A stretch of 64,000 bases of DNA from Candidatus Geocrenenecus sp. JGI 0000106-J15 (GCA_000405685.1 ASPF01000004.1:1-64000), one strand, 5' to 3'; counted from the stretch's first letter, positions 25,863 through 35,224 are shown. The notes: generated from the letters alone by a model not told the origin. A program made the numbers and translations.

Positions 25863-26091
25863 TGCTTCCATAAACCTTCTTCTCCAAAGACAAGTGCATA
25901 TTCTTAATATGTTTAGAAGTGATGTAACGTTTAGATATCGGTATTACATTGTCTGCTTTTCTCAAGTTTTCTGAATAAAAGATTTATCATAGATTCAGCA
26001 AGAAAGCTTCCAACTTGAATAGATAGATTTCAATATGATTTCTTATGTAACTCTTTATATTTACAGAATGTATGGAATATAATGAGAGCTT

Positions 26092-26835
26092 ATGGGTAAA
26101 GTGTATCTCGTTGGTGCTGGTCCAGGAGATCCCGAACTTATCACCTTGAAGGCTCTGAGAATATTAGAGAATGCAGATGTGGTGGTTTATGATAGACTAG
26201 TTAACGCTAAGATCCTTGAATACGCTGTTAAGGTGAAGGAGCTAATATCCGTTGGCAAGGAGAAGGGTGAGAGCTGGAAGCAAGAAGAGATAAATAAGCT
26301 GCTTATCGAGAAAGCAAGACAGTATGATGTTGTTGTTAGATTGAAGAACGGCGACCCTATGCTCTTCGCTAGAGGTGGAGAAGAATGTGAAGCATTAAAG
26401 TCTGCTGGAGTAATGTATGAAGTAGTTCCAGGAGTCTCATCGGCTCTAGCTGCTCCAACATATGCAGGCATCCCCATAACACATAGAGATTATTCATCTT
26501 CAGTAGCAATAGTTACAGGTCATAGGAGAGAAGGATATGGAAATGATGTAGAATACTTAAGAAAGATCTTCTCTTCTGTAGATACTGTCATAGTCTTGAT
26601 GGGTGTATCGAATCTAGGGAGAATAATTGAAGAGGCTGTCGCATCTGGACTGCCAGCTTCCACCCCTGTAGCTATAATCGAGAATGCAACCCTTTCATCT
26701 CAGAGAGTTTTTACGGGTACCCTTAAGAACATTCTTGATATAGCGGAGAAGCATGATGTAAAGCCTCCAGCCGTTCTAGTCTTTGGTAGAGTCGTTGAAT
26801 TGAGAGAGAAGTTGAAATGGATAGGAGACCAGTAG
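26092..26835 (+). CDS. cobA: Uroporphyrinogen-III C-methyltransferase
   Basis: SAM-dependent enzyme making precorrin-2, the branch point from uroporphyrinogen III to siroheme. The 247 residues begin KVYLVGAGPGDPELITLKALRIL and contain VVYDRLVN, RLKNGDPMLFARGGEE, VVPGVSSALAAPTYAGIPITHRD and GHRREGY, then LMGVSNLGRIIE, the SUMT family. It overlaps hemD by 19 nt. Together with the dehydrogenase at 18098 it completes the sirohydrochlorin route. Confidence 0.95.
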   Translation: MGKVYLVGAGPGDPELITLKALRILENADVVVYDRLVNAKILEYAVKVKELISVGKEKGESWKQEEINKLLIEKARQYDVVVRLKNGDPMLFARGGEECEALKSAGVMYEVVPGVSSALAAPTYAGIPITHRDYSSSVAIVTGHRREGYGNDVEYLRKIFSSVDTVIVLMGVSNLGRIIEEAVASGLPASTPVAIIENATLSSQRVFTGTLKNILDIAEKHDVKPPAVLVFGRVVELREKLKWIGDQ

Positions 26836-27590
26836 TCATATTACCGGGAACAAGAGATACATCTAGAAATATAATCAAGTACTTGAGAGATTTGGATATA
26901 GAATTCAAGATAATCCCTATCATCAATGTTATGATAGATTATGATGAAGTTGAGTCAGTCCGTAAAGCTTTTTCATCAGGTTTCACTCCATACATTAGTC
27001 TATTTACAAGTAAGACCGCAGTTAAAATAGTTAAGAAATTTATCCCAGAAGCTTGGAAGAATGCTGAAAAGTATTCACTAGCCATAGGACCTGGAACAGC
27101 TTCCTTACTAAGAAGACTAGGTGTAGTGAAGATAGAATATCCAAGAGAACACTCATCGGAGGGATTAATAAAATATTTAGTAGATCTTCCATACTTAACA
27201 GCTTTGGCAGTGTATTGTTCAAGTCAAGTTAATTCTCAATTAGAAAGATTTGTAAAAGAATACTTTAAACATTCTTATCTATGGAAACTCTACACTCTCT
27301 CTGATAAAAATAAATCAATGAAGAAGATAGTGGAATTTATAAGAAGAGACCAGGATAAGATGTACATCATTGTTGTCACTTCTCTGAAAATCCTTAAAGT
27401 TCTCTCAAGAGAGAATGAGTTATTCACAAAATATAGGAACGTATTTCTCTCAGTAATTAGCAAAAGATTAAGAGATGAAGCAGTAAATTTAGGATTGAAA
27501 GTCGACCATTATCCCTCAACCAATAATATCACAGAATACTATATTGAGCTGAGAAAATATGTCTCAGAATTAATATCTGATTTTAGTTAA
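26817..27590 (+). CDS. hemD: Uroporphyrinogen-III synthase
   Basis: Closes hydroxymethylbilane with inversion of ring D. HemD proteins are poorly conserved; this 257-residue protein shows the typical two-lobed pattern (VVILPGTRDTSRNIIKYLR, PYISLFTSKTAVKIVKKF, LAIGPGTASLLRRLGV, YPREHSSEGLIKYLV, then YCSSQVNSQLERFVK and a C-terminal KVDHYPSTNNITEYYIEL). The call is supported strongly by its start inside cobA. Confidence is slightly below the other heme genes because of low conservation. Confidence 0.85.
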   Translation: MDRRPVVILPGTRDTSRNIIKYLRDLDIEFKIIPIINVMIDYDEVESVRKAFSSGFTPYISLFTSKTAVKIVKKFIPEAWKNAEKYSLAIGPGTASLLRRLGVVKIEYPREHSSEGLIKYLVDLPYLTALAVYCSSQVNSQLERFVKEYFKHSYLWKLYTLSDKNKSMKKIVEFIRRDQDKMYIIVVTSLKILKVLSRENELFTKYRNVFLSVISKRLRDEAVNLGLKVDHYPSTNNITEYYIELRKYVSELISDFS

Positions 27591-28064
27591 GCCTGAAGTT
27601 TATAATAGTTGTCCATGATTGACTGAGATAGTGTTATTCCTATCAAGCTTTTAAGACATTATTAACTCCTCCTGAGATTATTATTCACAGTAGACTAGCA
27701 TATTCTAACTTAGCCCAGTATATAGCATGGAGCTATTCCTAACACAATTTTTACCGAAAGAATTATCTAGATCGAGTTATTTTCTATTTAGGAGCCCAAA
27801 TCTTTAAGATTGTCTACTTGTATTCAAAGTTACACCTATAATAAGTTACACATAAAGATAACCGTCAATATAGAGGCTCCTCCTTAGCTTCTAAATATCT
27901 CAATACTTGTAGATACATCATATCGAGACTTAGTTTGTAGTAAAATGATCATTGAGTAATAGTGTAGAATTTAAATAATAAAACTATGTCATATACTTGA
28001 TTCATGAAGAATTCTTAAATGGTAAAATATGGCAGGAAAGATTGTAAAGTAGATAGCAGGATAG
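27591..28064. other. Intergenic stretch of about 470 nt, no gene seen
   Basis: A+T-rich, with stops in all frames at short intervals. GTTACAC occurs twice, 15 nt apart, in the middle (around 27830), but this is not extended. The last 60 bases contain A+T-rich sequence suitable for the promoter of the second dsrMK pair. No tRNA, no repeat array. Confidence 0.5.
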
Positions 28065-28760
28065 GTGTTTTGGAGAATGAATGAATATCTTACAGTTTTT
28101 ACAGGTATCTACCTACCCTACATTACATTAGCGGTTTTCGGTCTAGCTGTTATATATAATTTCTTTAAGTGGATGTTTCTTCCGAGACCCGTCATGTGGG
28201 CCATATTCCCAGCTAAGAAGAGCCTAGTAAACATCTTATTCACTATTGCTCAGAGAATCTTTTCTCTGCCTGGTCCTAGAAAATTCGACAAACTCATATT
28301 TACGTTATCATGGATGTTCCATATAGGGCTGATTGTAAGCCTCTCGCTTCACGCTAAATATATCTTCACATCACATCTTCCATATGAATATGAGGTTGGA
28401 ACTACTGCAGGGATGCTGGCCGCGATAGGTTCAGTAGGATTTATAATTAGAAGATATGCTGATAAAAGAGCTGACTCACACTTTGCAGATTATTTTGCGT
28501 TAATTCTTCTAATAATAACATTATCTTTGGGACAGTATATTCGTATGTTTAAGATGGTTGAGTCTACACATCTGTGGACTTGGGTGCAGGGAATACTAAC
28601 TCTAAATCCTATTCTTCCTCCAGCTAACATTCTCTTCTTAATGCATATTCTGTTTGCACAAATATACATGATGTATCTACCCTTCAAGACACTCATACAT
28701 CCAATTGCAATATTCTATGGACAGAAGATCATTCTCGACTCGAGACATGTAAAGGGGTGA
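28065..28760 (+). CDS. DsrM-type membrane cytochrome b (copy 2)
   Basis: A 231-residue polytopic protein, shorter than copy 1 but of the same plan: about six hydrophobic segments with histidines in SWMFHIGLIVSLSLHAK and in FLMHILFAQIYM, and an end at the last membrane helix. The matching block PILPPANILFLMHILFAQIYMMYLPF resembles PIPPPNNIWFLTHYVLAQILFIYVPF of copy 1. GTG 28065 and ATG 28077 are possible starts. It is followed after 6 nt by a DsrK-like gene, so the pair forms a second quinone-linked module, upstream of dsrA. Confidence 0.82.
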   Translation: MFWRMNEYLTVFTGIYLPYITLAVFGLAVIYNFFKWMFLPRPVMWAIFPAKKSLVNILFTIAQRIFSLPGPRKFDKLIFTLSWMFHIGLIVSLSLHAKYIFTSHLPYEYEVGTTAGMLAAIGSVGFIIRRYADKRADSHFADYFALILLIITLSLGQYIRMFKMVESTHLWTWVQGILTLNPILPPANILFLMHILFAQIYMMYLPFKTLIHPIAIFYGQKIILDSRHVKG

Positions 28761-28766
28761 CATGCT

Positions 28767-30161
28767 ATGAAAGTTGAGCAGATACACAAGGTTTTCGATG
28801 AATATAGAGGTCTTTCAGATAATAAACTACGACCATTTGAACAAAAGTCTGAACGCTTTCTGGAATCATTTAGAGGATTACTAGACAAGAAGAATAACTG
28901 GGCTTTTCTCTTACCGTTAAGATTAGCCTTAGAAGCATGCACCCACTGTGGTACATGTGCTGAAGCCTGTCCGACATATATTGGTAGTGGCAGAAATAAG
29001 ATTTATAGCCCAGTCTATCGTGCTGACATGCTCAGGAAGATATACAGGAGACATTTTACATTAACTGGAAAAATCTTCAAGAAACTCATAGGAGCGGAAG
29101 AGATCACGGAGCAAGATGTAAACGCAATGGCTGAGGCGGCGTATCGATGTTCGATATGTAGGAGATGTGTTCTAGCATGTCCATTCGGTTTAGACAATGG
29201 ATTAGTTATGAGGGAGATAAGGAAAATATTTGCTGAGCTAGGAATCGTACCCGAGGAGTTGAAGGAGGAAGGTGTAGATAATCAGCTAAAGTATGGTAGT
29301 GCTCCAAAGATACCATATGAAGCCTTGATGAATATTTTAGATTTTGTTAAAGGAGAAATTGAAGAGAATAGAAAAAACGTCAATGTTGAAATTCCAGTAG
29401 ACAAAGTAGGAGCAAAGTATCTTATCATCAACAATGCTGGAGATTACATATCTTTCTTAGACACCATTAGGGGCATCGTTGAAATAATGAATTATGTCAA
29501 CGTAGATTGGACTCTAAATTCTCCTAGAACAGGTGTATTTGATAATGTTAACTATGGACTATTTTACAGCGATAAAGACATGCTCCGCGTTATCCATGCT
29601 CATCTAGAGACAATCAAGAAACTTAAACCTGAATATGTTGTAGTTGGAGAATGTGGGCATGCTTACGATGTGCTAGGACATCTCATAAAAGATCTTATAC
29701 CACCTGAAGAGAGACCTTTCAAAGTCATACACATAGTTGAACTATACGATAAATTCTTGAAAGAGGGTAAACTAAAGCTAGATAAGGATAAGAATATTGA
29801 ACCAGTTACATTTCACGACTCATGCAAGATAGGTAGATGTGGAGGAATTTATGATGAGCCTCGAAGAGTTATAGCTGCGTCATGTAAAGATTTCAGAGAA
29901 ATGTATCCCAATAGGGAGTATAATTACTGCTGCGGTGGTGGAGGAGGATTTGCATTAATGAGTAAATATAATTTCCTTGACTTCAGGATGAAAACATATG
30001 GTAGATTAAAGATGCAGCAAGTAAAAGATACAGGTGCTTCAACCCTCATAACTATATGTGCAAACTGTAAGAGACAAGTCTTAGATATGATTAGCTACTA
30101 CAATCTAAACATTAATGTTTCAGGCTTAAGCGAGGTACTAGCTAACGCATTAGTCTACTAG
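28767..30161 (+). CDS. DsrK-type CCG-domain iron-sulfur protein (copy 2)
   Basis: A 464-residue HdrD/DsrK homologue. Ferredoxin motifs are CTHCGTCAEACPTY and CSICRRCVLACPFG; GECGHAYDVLGH lies in the middle; the C-terminal CCG region is HDSCKIGRCGG, YCCGGGGG and ICANCKRQ, with all cysteines of the final CxxC present, unlike copy 1. It shares the segment KIYRRHFTLTGKIFKKLIGAEE with copy 1, showing duplication. It lies just upstream of dsrA and could use a heterodisulfide or DsrC trisulfide; which copy serves which acceptor is not shown by sequence. Confidence 0.85.
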   Translation: MKVEQIHKVFDEYRGLSDNKLRPFEQKSERFLESFRGLLDKKNNWAFLLPLRLALEACTHCGTCAEACPTYIGSGRNKIYSPVYRADMLRKIYRRHFTLTGKIFKKLIGAEEITEQDVNAMAEAAYRCSICRRCVLACPFGLDNGLVMREIRKIFAELGIVPEELKEEGVDNQLKYGSAPKIPYEALMNILDFVKGEIEENRKNVNVEIPVDKVGAKYLIINNAGDYISFLDTIRGIVEIMNYVNVDWTLNSPRTGVFDNVNYGLFYSDKDMLRVIHAHLETIKKLKPEYVVVGECGHAYDVLGHLIKDLIPPEERPFKVIHIVELYDKFLKEGKLKLDKDKNIEPVTFHDSCKIGRCGGIYDEPRRVIAASCKDFREMYPNREYNYCCGGGGGFALMSKYNFLDFRMKTYGRLKMQQVKDTGASTLITICANCKRQVLDMISYYNLNINVSGLSEVLANALVY

Positions 30162-30291
30162 ACCTAAATCACACTAAGAATTCTAATGATTGAAGGATCC
30201 TAAAAATTAGGTTTAAGTTTAAGTCATGGATATAACAGTGTTTAATCGAACTTTTTGACAAGCAAAAATAAGAACCTAGTTGTTAAATGAG

Positions 30292-30316
30292 TTTTTCCAT
30301 ATGAAAAATTATATAG
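30292..30316 (+). promoter_or_regulatory. dsrA promoter with shared TTTTTCCAT element and TATA box
   Basis: TTTTTCCAT at 30292-30300 is followed by GAAAA (30303-30307) and a TATA box TTATATAG (30309-30316). The 9-mer ends 49 nt before ATG 30349. The same element is in the same place before the YeiH gene (35172) and the TerC gene (37548). It could be an activator site just upstream of the BRE or a strong BRE variant. Confidence 0.45.
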
Positions 30317-30348
30317 ACCTGATATAGTAGATATAAGATGAGTTGAAA

Positions 30349-31527
30349 ATGTCCGAGACACCATTACTGGATGAGTTGGAGAAGGGTCCCTGGCCAAGTT
30401 TTGTCAAGGAAATGAAGAGGATGGCAGACGTAAAACCTTATGCGAAGAACGTTTTACTACAGCTTGAGAGATCGTATAGAGAGAAGGTGACTCACTGGAA
30501 GCATGGAGGAATCGTCGGTGTCAGGGGATATGGTGGAGGAGTTATTGGAAGATATAGTGATCTACCTCCAGAGGTTATGCCTACGCCTGAAGTTCACACA
30601 CTTAGAGTTGCTCAACCAGCTGGATGGTTCTATTCAACTAAAGCTCTAAGAAAGCTATGTGATGTATGGGAGAAGTATGGAACAGGCTTCATAAATCTAC
30701 ATGGGTCTACTGGAGATATAATATTGCTTGGAGCACCAACAGGAAATCTGCAACCATGTTTTGAAGAATTGATATCGATAGGTTTCGACTTGGGAGGCTC
30801 AGGAGGCGATGTTAGAACTTTAAGCTGCTGCGGTGGACCAGCATTCTGCCAATGGTCATGTATAGATACACTCGATATGTATCATGAACTTACAATGGAA
30901 CTACAGGACGAAATTCATAGACCGAGGTTCCCATACAAGTTTAAGATTAAGATCTCAGGATGCCCAAACGATTGTGTAGCTGCGCTAGCTAGAGCTGACT
31001 TAGCAATAATAGGGACTTGGAGGGACTCGATAAAGATTGATCAAGAAGCTATTAAAGAGTATGCACGACAAGGTGTAAATATATCTGGTGTAGCCGCTAG
31101 ATGCCCACCTCAAGCTCTTGAATGGGATGGTAAAGAATTGAGGGTCATCCCTGAAGATTGCACTAGATGTATGAGATGTCTAGGGGCTCTCCCGAAAGCT
31201 ATTCTACCTGGAGATGAGAGAGGCGTATCAATACTACTAGGTGGCAAAGCAACTATATTGCAGGGTGCCTTCCTTGGATGGGTTATAGTACCATTCATGA
31301 AAGCTGATAAACCATACACTGAGGTGAAAGACTTAATCAGGAGGATACTTGACTGGTGGGACGAGAATGCGAGGACTAGAGAAAGGATAGGTGAGCTAGT
31401 CTATAGAGTTGGTATGAGAACTTTCTTAAAGGCTGTAGGTTTACCGCCGGTACCACAGATGGTCTATCTTCCTCGAGCTAACCCGTACTACTTCTGGAGT
31501 CCTGAAGAATTAGAGGAGGTGAAGTAG
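30349..31527 (+). CDS. dsrA: Dissimilatory sulfite reductase alpha subunit
   Basis: Catalytic siroheme subunit that, with DsrB, reduces sulfite (or in reverse oxidises sulfide). Marks: [13 protein letters not shown], the cluster/siroheme cysteines in [13 protein letters not shown] and SGCPNDC, and an inserted ferredoxin domain with [19 protein letters not shown], followed by the conserved C-terminal helix block. 393 residues from ATG 30349 is normal. An in-frame TTG at 30343 precedes. dsrB follows after 2 nt. Direction of catalysis is not stated by sequence, but DsrD and DsrC in the set are usual for reducers. Confidence 0.96.
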   Translation: MSETPLLDELEKGPWPSFVKEMKRMADVKPYAKNVLLQLERSYREKVTHWKHGGIVGVRGYGGGVIGRYSDLPPEVMPTPEVHTLRVAQPAGWFYSTKALRKLCDVWEKYGTGFINLHGSTGDIILLGAPTGNLQPCFEELISIGFDLGGSGGDVRTLSCCGGPAFCQWSCIDTLDMYHELTMELQDEIHRPRFPYKFKIKISGCPNDCVAALARADLAIIGTWRDSIKIDQEAIKEYARQGVNISGVAARCPPQALEWDGKELRVIPEDCTRCMRCLGALPKAILPGDERGVSILLGGKATILQGAFLGWVIVPFMKADKPYTEVKDLIRRILDWWDENARTRERIGELVYRVGMRTFLKAVGLPPVPQMVYLPRANPYYFWSPEELEEVK

Positions 31528-31529
31528 GT

Positions 31530-32603
31530 ATGGCGGCAGAGAAGAAGTATATTACAGATATTGGTCCACCACACTACAGGGAGATGGTTCATCCAGTACT
31601 CTTAAAGAACTATGGTAAATGGAGGTACCATGAATATGTTGCTCCAGGTGTGATAAAGCATGTCTCAATGAATGGTGAGGAAGTCTACATGGTTAGAGCT
31701 GCAGTACCTAAGATCGTGAGCGTATACTTTGTTAAAGAATTATGCGATGTTGCTGATAAGTATTCAGATGGCTATGTAAAGTTTACGAGTAGACATAATG
31801 TAGAGTTCATCGTTACAGACAAGAAGAAGCTTGATGGGCTTCTCAAGGAATTAAAGGATAGAGGTTGGCCAGTTGGAGGAACAGGCCGTTCACTAAAAGC
31901 TATAATCCATACACAAGGATGGGTGCACTGCCATACAGCTATAATAGATGCGCCTGGGCTTGCTAAAGCATTATACGATGATCTATATGAATACTTTGCT
32001 AGAGATGATTTACCAGGCAAGCTTAAGATAGCTGTTGCATGCTGTCTAAACATGTGTGGGGCCGTACACTGCTCAGACTTGGCATTCGTTGGGATGCATA
32101 GGAAGCCGCCTGTAGTTAACGACGATATAGTCAGTAGGCTATGCGAAATACCTACACTTGTCGCAAGCTGTCCAACTGCAGCTATTAGACCTGCACCTGA
32201 GAAGAAGTCCGTCATAGTTAATGAAGAGAGATGCATGTATTGTGGAAACTGCTATACCGTATGTCCAGGAATGTTCATACATAATCCAAAATATGACTGT
32301 TTATCGATGTGGGTCGGAGGAAACGCTGTTGCTGGAGGACCACCTGAATTCTCTAGGCTTGCCATACCATATCTACCGAATAATCCACCTAGATGGCCTG
32401 AGGCAGTCCAAGCAGCTAGAAGAGTTATTGAGGTCTGGATAAAACACGCAAAGAAAGGGGAAAGGATCGGGGACTGGATAAAGAGGATCGGGTGGGAGAG
32501 ATTCTTCACTCTAACAGAGATACCTTTCACAGACAAGCATATAGACGACTTTACATTCTCTCTCCCAACCTTCCGGACCACAACGCTTTTCAAGTGGAAG
32601 TAA
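31530..32603 (+). CDS. dsrB: Dissimilatory sulfite reductase beta subunit
   Basis: The second DsrAB subunit, 357 residues. It contains FTSRHNVEFIV, GWPVGGTGRSLKAIIHTQGWVHCHTAIID, the cluster cysteines around VACCLNMCGAVHCSD, and the ferredoxin insertion NEERCMYCGNCYTVCPGM. The C-terminal arm (IPFTDKHIDDFTF) resembles the part that contacts the partner subunit. Expressed with dsrA; the DsrD-like gene follows after 20 nt. Confidence 0.96.
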   Translation: MAAEKKYITDIGPPHYREMVHPVLLKNYGKWRYHEYVAPGVIKHVSMNGEEVYMVRAAVPKIVSVYFVKELCDVADKYSDGYVKFTSRHNVEFIVTDKKKLDGLLKELKDRGWPVGGTGRSLKAIIHTQGWVHCHTAIIDAPGLAKALYDDLYEYFARDDLPGKLKIAVACCLNMCGAVHCSDLAFVGMHRKPPVVNDDIVSRLCEIPTLVASCPTAAIRPAPEKKSVIVNEERCMYCGNCYTVCPGMFIHNPKYDCLSMWVGGNAVAGGPPEFSRLAIPYLPNNPPRWPEAVQAARRVIEVWIKHAKKGERIGDWIKRIGWERFFTLTEIPFTDKHIDDFTFSLPTFRTTTLFKWK

Positions 32604-32623
32604 CATAGAATTGATGAGGGAGA

Positions 32624-32836
32624 ATGGCTGAGGTAACTGAAGACATTAAAAACCAGATAATCGATTACTTGAAGAAGGTTAAGAGGTCAGTTACCAATAG
32701 AGATATTGCTAAAGCTTTAAAACTTGAGAAGAAAGTAATAGATAAAGCTGTTAATGAACTTGTCAATGAAGGAAGAATCGAATGGGTATCATTTGGTGGG
32801 GAAACAAGGATCAAGTTACCTGAATCAACAGAATAG
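32624..32836 (+). CDS. dsrD: DsrD-like small winged-helix protein
   Basis: A 70-residue protein with a winged-helix pattern (IKNQIIDYLKKVKRSVTNRDIAKALKLEKKVIDKAVNELVNEGRIEWV). DsrD, found next to dsrAB in sulfite reducers, has the same size and fold and has been shown to stimulate DsrAB. Position right after dsrB gives most of the support, and the sequence is divergent, so a small DNA-binding regulator is an alternative. DsrD presence is usually taken as a sign of the reductive direction. Confidence 0.7.
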   Translation: MAEVTEDIKNQIIDYLKKVKRSVTNRDIAKALKLEKKVIDKAVNELVNEGRIEWVSFGGETRIKLPESTE

Positions 32837-32934
32837 CTGTCATTGCATAGTATCCTCCTAATTTTTTACTTTTTCGTATTCAACAAAAATATTTTCCAAA
32901 AACTATAGTTAAATTATAGGGGGCTCATCTTTAC

Positions 32935-33135
32935 TTGGGTGTTAGGTACATGTATATAGTAAATGTAGACCGGGAGAAATGCACTGGAGATGGTGAATGC
33001 GTTACTATTTGTCCTGTATCTGTCTTTGAGTTACAAGATGGTAAAGCAGTACCAGTGAATGGAGACCAATGCCTCGGATGTAGGTCATGTGAAGCTGTTT
33101 GCCCCTCAGGCGCAATTACGATTACTGAGATGTAG
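32935..33135 (+). CDS. Two-cluster ferredoxin with CxxDxxC first site
   Basis: A 66-residue ferredoxin. The second cluster motif is complete (CLGCRSCEAVCP), but in the first (CTGDGECVTICP) the second Cys is Asp, as in Pyrococcus furiosus ferredoxin, where Asp can be a ligand and the cluster converts to [3Fe-4S]. It is probably the electron donor to DsrAB since it follows dsrABD. TTG 32935 has GGGGG about 11 nt ahead; ATG 32950 is the other start. A TTTTCCA-like sequence at 32893 is a weak relative of the dsrA element. Confidence 0.88.
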   Translation: MGVRYMYIVNVDREKCTGDGECVTICPVSVFELQDGKAVPVNGDQCLGCRSCEAVCPSGAITITEM

Positions 33136-33139
33136 CCTG

Positions 33140-34216
33140 TTATACGTTATAAGCTTTATAACATGTATAACATGGTTCTGGAAGATGAAGACTATCAGTA
33201 CCTATATCACCAAAACTAAGTATTCTACTAATAAGATCTCCTTGACCTCCCCATGAATCAAGTCTTCTTTTATAGATACTTCTAAATCTTGAGAATTCTT
33301 TTTTATTATATATCTCTTCTAGCTTTTCTATTCTTATGTTTCCGAATGTTGTTTTAGGAATATTGTATTGTTTGTTCTTGAAGTATCTTGGGATAATGTT
33401 GTTTCTTAAGGGAACGTTTAGATAGACACATGGTGAGACAGATCCATCATATGAGATATAGATATTCTCTATAGGGTTCTCAGAGCATACTGCGACTTCC
33501 CTCATCTCCAAGGGGTAGTTATAGATTGATACTCCAAGCTCCTTCGCTTTCTCTTCACTCTCTCTAACTATCTCAACATACTCTCTTAGAGCCTCTCCTT
33601 CTGAGAATATCTTCATCTCGTAATGCTTTCTGCTTGGAATATAATCTAGGTTTGCACCAACCACCTCATCTACATTCAATCTTGATGCTAGCTCAACTAC
33701 TTCTGGAAGCTCTCTTATATTTTGCTTTATTCTAAGGAATGTGAAGATTATCTTCAAGTCTCGAGCATTATTACTCCTCCTTAAACGTTCTAGACACTTT
33801 ACATTCTCTATTATCTTGTTAAAGCTTGTGCCTATTCTGATAGATTCATGGGTTTCTTCTCTTGCCCCAGCAATAGATATAGCTATAGTATTGATACCAT
33901 TCTCTATCAGTTTTCTAGATACCGACTCTGTTAAGAGCATAGCATTAGTAGTTAATCCAACTATCCCATCATTTCTACAAGCTACTCTAACCATCTCGAA
34001 GATGTCTCTAGATAGGAGAGGCTCACCCCATCCTTGAAGCCAGATAATCTTGAATCTCTCGAAATATTCTCTAAGCTTAAGGTAGTCTTCTAGAGCTAGG
34101 TCGCCATTACTCCATTCATCACTCATGAATGGTTTCGGACACATTAGACAGCAAGCATTACATCTAGATGAAACCTCTATCTGTAGAATACCACTAGAAA
34201 TCTCCATGAACTCCAC
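33140..34216 (-). CDS. Radical SAM/SPASM-type protein
   Basis: A 358-residue radical SAM enzyme. The N-terminal cluster motif is C-x3-C-x2-C (RCNACCLMC), with WLQGWGEPLLS and LTTNAMLL. The C-terminal part has scattered cysteines (AVCSENPIENIYISYDGSVSPCVYL and PCYTCYKAYNV), the pattern of an auxiliary SPASM cluster. Members modify peptides, assist enzyme maturation, or act on small molecules; no peptide precursor is obvious nearby. It is convergent with the ferredoxin gene (4 nt between stops), so its association with dsr is only positional. Confidence 0.82.
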   Translation of the reverse strand: MEFMEISSGILQIEVSSRCNACCLMCPKPFMSDEWSNGDLALEDYLKLREYFERFKIIWLQGWGEPLLSRDIFEMVRVACRNDGIVGLTTNAMLLTESVSRKLIENGINTIAISIAGAREETHESIRIGTSFNKIIENVKCLERLRRSNNARDLKIIFTFLRIKQNIRELPEVVELASRLNVDEVVGANLDYIPSRKHYEMKIFSEGEALREYVEIVRESEEKAKELGVSIYNYPLEMREVAVCSENPIENIYISYDGSVSPCVYLNVPLRNNIIPRYFKNKQYNIPKTTFGNIRIEKLEEIYNKKEFSRFRSIYKRRLDSWGGQGDLISRILSFGDIGTDSLHLPEPCYTCYKAYNV

Positions 34217-34347
34217 TCAAAGATGAGGTCATTAAACATATAAACATTACACTCAATCATCAAACTTTCGCTCTATGATGTCATCTAGGTAAGTATGGAA
34301 AGGAATCGTGTTAAATTCTAGAGGTATTAATTATTGTTCGTCATACT

Positions 34348-34710
34348 TTATTCTTTTACTGTTAGAGTTTTCTTCTTACCATCTAAAAGAATATCAAGTT
34401 TATTTATTATTTCTCTACCGATGAGAACTTCTTCTCCTATGTAGTCTGGCTCTACAGGTATGTAGACATTTACTTCACCTATATCTATTTCTAGATTTTT
34501 ATCTTCTGATATTATTGAAGCTTCCACATTGTATACTTCACATTCGATGGCTTCGTTGAATGCTGAGCTAAGCTTCTCTACTCTAACTGGTTTAAGTCCT
34601 TCAAAGAAAGTAAGTAATACGAGGTTTGGGTATATTCCACCATCAAATCCAGTATCTATGATTGATGTTCCAGTAGCTCTCTTATGTATATCTTTACGTT
34701 TTAGAGTCAA
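34348..34710 (-). CDS. Retropepsin-like aspartic protease-fold protein (start uncertain)
   Basis: The catalytic triplet is in SIIDTGFDGGIYPNLV (D-T-G), and the distal strand VLIGREIINKLDILLDGKKKTLTV fits a clan AA/retropepsin fold. TTG 34710 gives 120 residues, but the frame stays open to 34783 and the residues just before (VKIEDIPVFRLTLKRKD) look like the first strand of the family. The only ATG upstream, at 34760, is in another frame and would join if one G were added to the GGGG run near 34741. So the start may be a rare codon, or the gene is frameshifted. It follows an RHH gene. Confidence 0.55.
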   Translation of the reverse strand: MTLKRKDIHKRATGTSIIDTGFDGGIYPNLVLLTFFEGLKPVRVEKLSSAFNEAIECEVYNVEASIISEDKNLEIDIGEVNVYIPVEPDYIGEEVLIGREIINKLDILLDGKKKTLTVKE

Positions 34711-34783
34711 GCGGAAAACTGGGATATCTTCTATCTTTACCCCTCTCGATGATAAACCATCTGGAAAATAACTATAACTCAGA

Positions 34784-35041
34784 CTAAATTATCCAATCAC
34801 TCCGAATTCTAATTTTAGAAAGCTTCGGAGATCTAAGCTTAACCAGAACACGTTCGCTCAACTTACTTAGGGCTGTTGGATATTTATTCGAGTATTTTTT
34901 GCTAATTTCTTTTCTAAAGTAATGTCTAAGGATACTTGCTATTACGGAGCTTCTATTACTACCACTCTCACTTACTATTCTGCTTAATTCTTTATATAAT
35001 TCATCTGGAAGACTTATGCTTATCTTTTTCACACTAGTCAT
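34784..35041 (-). CDS. Ribbon-helix-helix (CopG-type) DNA-binding protein
   Basis: An 85-residue protein with an N-terminal RHH domain: strand [19 protein letters not shown] followed by SNRSSVIASILRHYF, then a basic tail. RHH proteins are usually repressors and often antitoxins. Located immediately upstream of the retropepsin-like gene on the same strand, so the two may be one unit. Confidence 0.82.
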   Translation of the reverse strand: MTSVKKISISLPDELYKELSRIVSESGSNRSSVIASILRHYFRKEISKKYSNKYPTALSKLSERVLVKLRSPKLSKIRIRSDWII

Positions 35042-35171
35042 ACCAGTATTACATGATACTATCGATATTTAATTCTTTGAATTAGATTTCCGTCTAAGTT
35101 AACTGACTAAAAGAGATTTTAGAACATTACTTTTTAGAAACTGTTTTAAAGCCTGTTTTTAAAGTTAACAT

Positions 35172-35195
35172 TTTTTCCATGTAAAAGGATATAAG
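35172..35195 (+). promoter_or_regulatory. Promoter of the YeiH gene with shared TTTTTCCAT element
   Basis: TTTTTCCAT at 35172-35180, then TAAAAGGATATAAG at 35182-35195, in which GATATAAG is the TATA box. The 9-mer ends 45 nt before ATG 35225. This is the same layout as at dsrA and terC. Confidence 0.45.
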
Positions 35196-35224
35196 CCTTT
35201 TTGAATTACTTATTTCTGACCTAT

